From Kocuria dechangensis (GTDB lineage Bacteria; Actinomycetota; Actinomycetes; Actinomycetales; Micrococcaceae): a DNA stretch of 64,000 nt. The stretch is taken from the NCBI RefSeq assembly GCF_014636775.1, contig NZ_BMEQ01000020.1:1-64000 (forward strand), read 5' to 3'. A program made the position numbers and the translations under genes. The notes under the pieces are model-generated. The model was not told where the DNA came from and ran no database searches. It saw only the letters and a list, made by a program, of their open reading frames with translations. Shown here one piece after another: positions 61,837-64,000 of this stretch (its first letter is position 1; each line of letters opens with the position of its first letter).

Positions 61837-62649
61837 ATGGACACATCTGGACACATGGACCCCTCCGGCGCGCCCCTGGGCACCCCCCTCGGAGGGTTCG
61901 GGAGCGGCGAGGGCCTGGACGTGCACGCGGCGCCCACGGCCAGCGGCGTGGGCGTGGTGGACAAGGCCTCGATGATCCTGGACGCCCTGGAGGCGGGCCC
62001 GGCGAGCCTGGCCCAGCTGGTCGGCGCCACCGGGCTGGCCCGGCCCACGGTCCACCGCCTGGCCGTGGCGCTGGCCCACCACCGCTTCGTGGGCCGGGAC
62101 ATCCAGGGCCGGTTCGTGCTCGGCTCCCGGCTCGTGGAGCTGGCCTCGGCCGCCGGCGAGGACCGGCTGATCGCGGCCGCCGGACCCGTCCTGGTCCAGC
62201 TGCGGGACGCCACGGGCGAGTCCGCGCAGATCTTCCGCCGGCAGGGCGAGTGGCGCGTGTGCGTCGCCTCCGCCGAGCGGCCCATCGGCCTGCGGGACAC
62301 GATCCCGGTGGGCACGCAGCTGTCGATGAAGGCGGGCTCCGCCGCCCAGGTGCTCGTGGCCTGGGAGGACCACGACCGCCTGCTGGAGGGCCTGCGGCAC
62401 GCCCGGTTCTCGGCCACGGTCCTGGCCGGGGTGCGCCGCCGCGGGTGGGCCCAGTCCCTGGGCGAGCGCGAGCCCGGGATCGCCTCCGTCTCGGCCCCGG
62501 TCCGGGGGCCGTCGGGCCGCGTGATCGCGGCGGTGTCGATCTCCGGGCCCATCGAGCGGCTCACCCGACAGCCCGGGCGGCTGCACGCGGAGGTCGTGGT
62601 GCAGGCCGCCCGCCAGCTCACCGAGGCGGTGCGGGCCGCCGCCCAGTAG
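61837..62649 (+). CDS. IclR-family transcriptional regulator (LtbR/NdgR-like)
   Basis: 270-residue regulator. Residues 1-40 are a Gly/Pro-rich lead. A winged helix-turn-helix follows (about 40-95: [30 protein letters not shown]). The effector domain holds [17 protein letters not shown] and [12 protein letters not shown]. Established: IclR proteins encoded divergently from leuCD repress leucine genes in Corynebacterium (LtbR) and act in Streptomyces (NdgR). The ATG at 61837 directly follows its -10. Same role here is inferred from position. Confidence 0.9.
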   Translation: MDTSGHMDPSGAPLGTPLGGFGSGEGLDVHAAPTASGVGVVDKASMILDALEAGPASLAQLVGATGLARPTVHRLAVALAHHRFVGRDIQGRFVLGSRLVELASAAGEDRLIAAAGPVLVQLRDATGESAQIFRRQGEWRVCVASAERPIGLRDTIPVGTQLSMKAGSAAQVLVAWEDHDRLLEGLRHARFSATVLAGVRRRGWAQSLGEREPGIASVSAPVRGPSGRVIAAVSISGPIERLTRQPGRLHAEVVVQAARQLTEAVRAAAQ

Positions 62650-62668
62650 GACGGCCGGGCCCGGCCCG

Positions 62669-64000
62669 TCAGCCCCTCAGCCGGGCCAGGGCCTCCCGGA
62701 AGGCGTCGAAGGCGCCGAGCTCGGCCTCCACGGGCTCGACGACGGTGCGCCGGCCCGCCTCGGCGACCGAGGCGCGCAGCCTCCGCCGCACCGAGCGCTC
62801 CCGCAGCCGCGCGCCGAAGCCGGCCAGGATCCGCCCGGTGAGCGCCAGGAACAGCCCGAGCACCACCCCGGCCAGCACGAGCAGCGTGGGCACCGGCAGG
62901 GGGAACCCCTCGACGTACGGCGGCGGGGGCACGGGGATCTGGAAGTACTCGAGCAGGAACAGCCCGAGCAGCCACAGCAGCCCCGCGACCACGGCGAGCA
63001 TCGCGATCCACTGCAGCACGTCGAAGACGATCCACCACCAGGACGTCCTGCGCGCCCGGAAGTCGGTGCGGGCGACGGCCTGGTCGAGGGCGTCCGGCAG
63101 CCGCTCCTCGTGCGTGCGGGCGGCCTGGCGGACGGACCGGGTCCAGGGCTCGCCGGCGCCGGCCGCGGCGTCGTGGGCGAAGGTGCGCACGGCGGAGTCC
63201 GCCGCGGCGCGCTGGGCGGCGCCCAGGGGCGGCAGGGACGTCCGGTTGATCTCGGGGTTGACGGTGTCGCCGCGGTCGAGGTTGAGCCGGCGCAGGGGGT
63301 CCTTGCGGAACTTCTGCAGCCACCGGGTGGCGATCCACCCGGTGTGCGCCGTCGCGTGCAGGGTGTAGGACTTCCCGGCGGCGCGGGCGATCCCGGACAC
63401 GTTGGCGGCCTGGGCGAGCCCGTCGGCGAGCCGCTCCTCGGCGTCCCGGGTGATCCCGGCCGGCTCGCCGTCCCCCGAGGCCTCCGCGAGCAGCGCGGCG
63501 GCGTCGTCGACGTCGGCGTCGAGCCGCGCCCCGGCGGCGGCCTTGGAGTCCGCGACCTGCCGGATCCGGGCGCGCAGGGCCTCGACCCCCTCCCCCGTCA
63601 CCGCGGAGACGGCCACCGGCTTCGACAGCCCCGTGGTGGGCAGCCCGTCCTGGGCCACGAGCTCCTCGAGGGAGCGCATGACGGCGGGGACCTCGGCGGC
63701 CGGGAGCCGGTCCACCTGGTTCATCACCACCATGGTGACGGCGCCGTGGCGGGCCAGGGGCGCGATGAACTCCTGGTGGATGACCGCGTCCGCGTACTTC
63801 TGGGGGTCCACGACCCACACCACGACGTCGACCATCCCCACGAGCCGCTGCACGATGGTGCGGTGGTGCAGGCTCACGGAGTCGAAGTCGGGCAGGTCGA
63901 GCAGGATGAGCCCGCCCGCCCCCTCGGGGGCGGCGCCGCCCGTGAACCGCTCCTTCACGCGGGTCCAGCGCCCGCCCTCCTCCTGCCCGGTGGGCAGGGG
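62669..64000 (-). CDS. Membrane-anchored GTPase-like protein, C-terminal part (runs off window)
   Basis: At least 444 residues; the start lies beyond position 64000 and the frame stays open to the edge. [13 protein letters not shown] is a G3-like (DxxG-variant) motif and MNQVDRL a G4 (NxxD) motif, so the P-loop should be upstream. Two membrane spans lie near the C terminus: residues equivalent to [19 protein letters not shown] and [20 protein letters not shown]. The tail is basic. It resembles YfjP/dynamin-like membrane GTPases often found in pairs in actinobacteria. Function is unassigned. Confidence 0.8.
   Translation of the reverse strand, partial: PLPTGQEEGGRWTRVKERFTGGAAPEGAGGLILLDLPDFDSVSLHHRTIVQRLVGMVDVVVWVVDPQKYADAVIHQEFIAPLARHGAVTMVVMNQVDRLPAAEVPAVMRSLEELVAQDGLPTTGLSKPVAVSAVTGEGVEALRARIRQVADSKAAAGARLDADVDDAAALLAEASGDGEPAGITRDAEERLADGLAQAANVSGIARAAGKSYTLHATAHTGWIATRWLQKFRKDPLRRLNLDRGDTVNPEINRTSLPPLGAAQRAAADSAVRTFAHDAAAGAGEPWTRSVRQAARTHEERLPDALDQAVARTDFRARRTSWWWIVFDVLQWIAMLAVVAGLLWLLGLFLLEYFQIPVPPPPYVEGFPLPVPTLLVLAGVVLGLFLALTGRILAGFGARLRERSVRRRLRASVAEAGRRTVVEPVEAELGAFDAFREALARLRG

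Overview
This is about 64 kb of very GC-rich DNA from an actinobacterium, most likely a member of the Micrococcales. The family Micrococcaceae (Kocuria- or Micrococcus-like) is my inference. It rests on many GTG/TTG starts, a PucR-type regulator fused by synteny to fabD-fabH-acpP-fabF, actinobacterial DUF3052, DUF3145, DUF2469 and DUF3515 proteins, and an olefin cluster with an OleB-OleC fusion. Nearly all of the window is chromosomal housekeeping. I see no phage, insertion sequence, CRISPR array or classical defence island.

Layout. 1-2210: the start of a 6-phosphogluconate dehydrogenase gene, tRNA-Val(UAC), a sirtuin, a peroxiredoxin and a DUF3052 protein. 2647-10828: pyruvate dehydrogenase E1 (aceE), then the PucR-type regulator fasR and the fatty acid elongation operon fabD-fabH-acpP-fabF. 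10982-16795 (minus): DUF3145, then dprA, comM, an unusual Pro/Ala/Ser/Thr-tailed lipoprotein and yraN. 16969-22622 (minus): the translation and secretion block rpsP-khpA-rimM-trmD-rplS-lepB-lepB-rnhB-DUF2469. 22805-26258 (minus): ffh, a Nudix hydrolase and an unrecognised 429-residue protein. 26472-29593 (minus): ftsY and the ammonium transporter/PII pair amt-glnB. 29685-40014: an MFS transporter, smc on the minus strand, and the olefin genes oleA-oleBC-oleD. 40027-43048 (minus): coaD, DUF177, rpmF, rnc and mutM. 43143-47950: a lipid and envelope island (wax ester/DGAT-type acyltransferase, aminotransferase, FMN reductase, UDP-glucose dehydrogenase). 48098-53109 (minus): thiL, a fakA-like DAK2 gene, recG and rsmD. 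53174-55020: a DUF3515 lipoprotein, a frameshifted SDR gene and a 98-residue protein. 55077-61686 (minus): leuC-leuD, then murA-plsC-gpsA-ddl. 61837-64000: an IclR regulator divergent from leuC, and a membrane GTPase that runs off the end.

How the parts fit. Acetyl-CoA from AceE feeds the FAS-II operon. Acyl products go to phospholipid (GpsA, PlsC), to long-chain olefins (OleA condenses two acyl-CoAs, OleD reduces, OleC forms the beta-lactone, OleB decarboxylates it) and possibly to neutral lipid (WS/DGAT). SRP (Ffh), its receptor (FtsY) and two signal peptidases form the secretion set. DprA, ComM and YraN are the usual DNA-processing neighbours.

A recurring regulatory feature is a -10 hexamer of the form TANNNT placed 6-7 nt before the start codon with no Shine-Dalgarno. 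It is seen at gnd, fasR, the 429-residue gene, the MFS gene, coaD, the aminotransferase gene, thiL and the DUF3515 gene, and points to leaderless transcripts. The accessory genes sit as small insertions in an otherwise conserved actinobacterial gene order. The most novel objects are the repeat-tailed lipoprotein, the unrecognised 429-residue protein with its promoter abutting a terminator, and several unassigned dyad operators.
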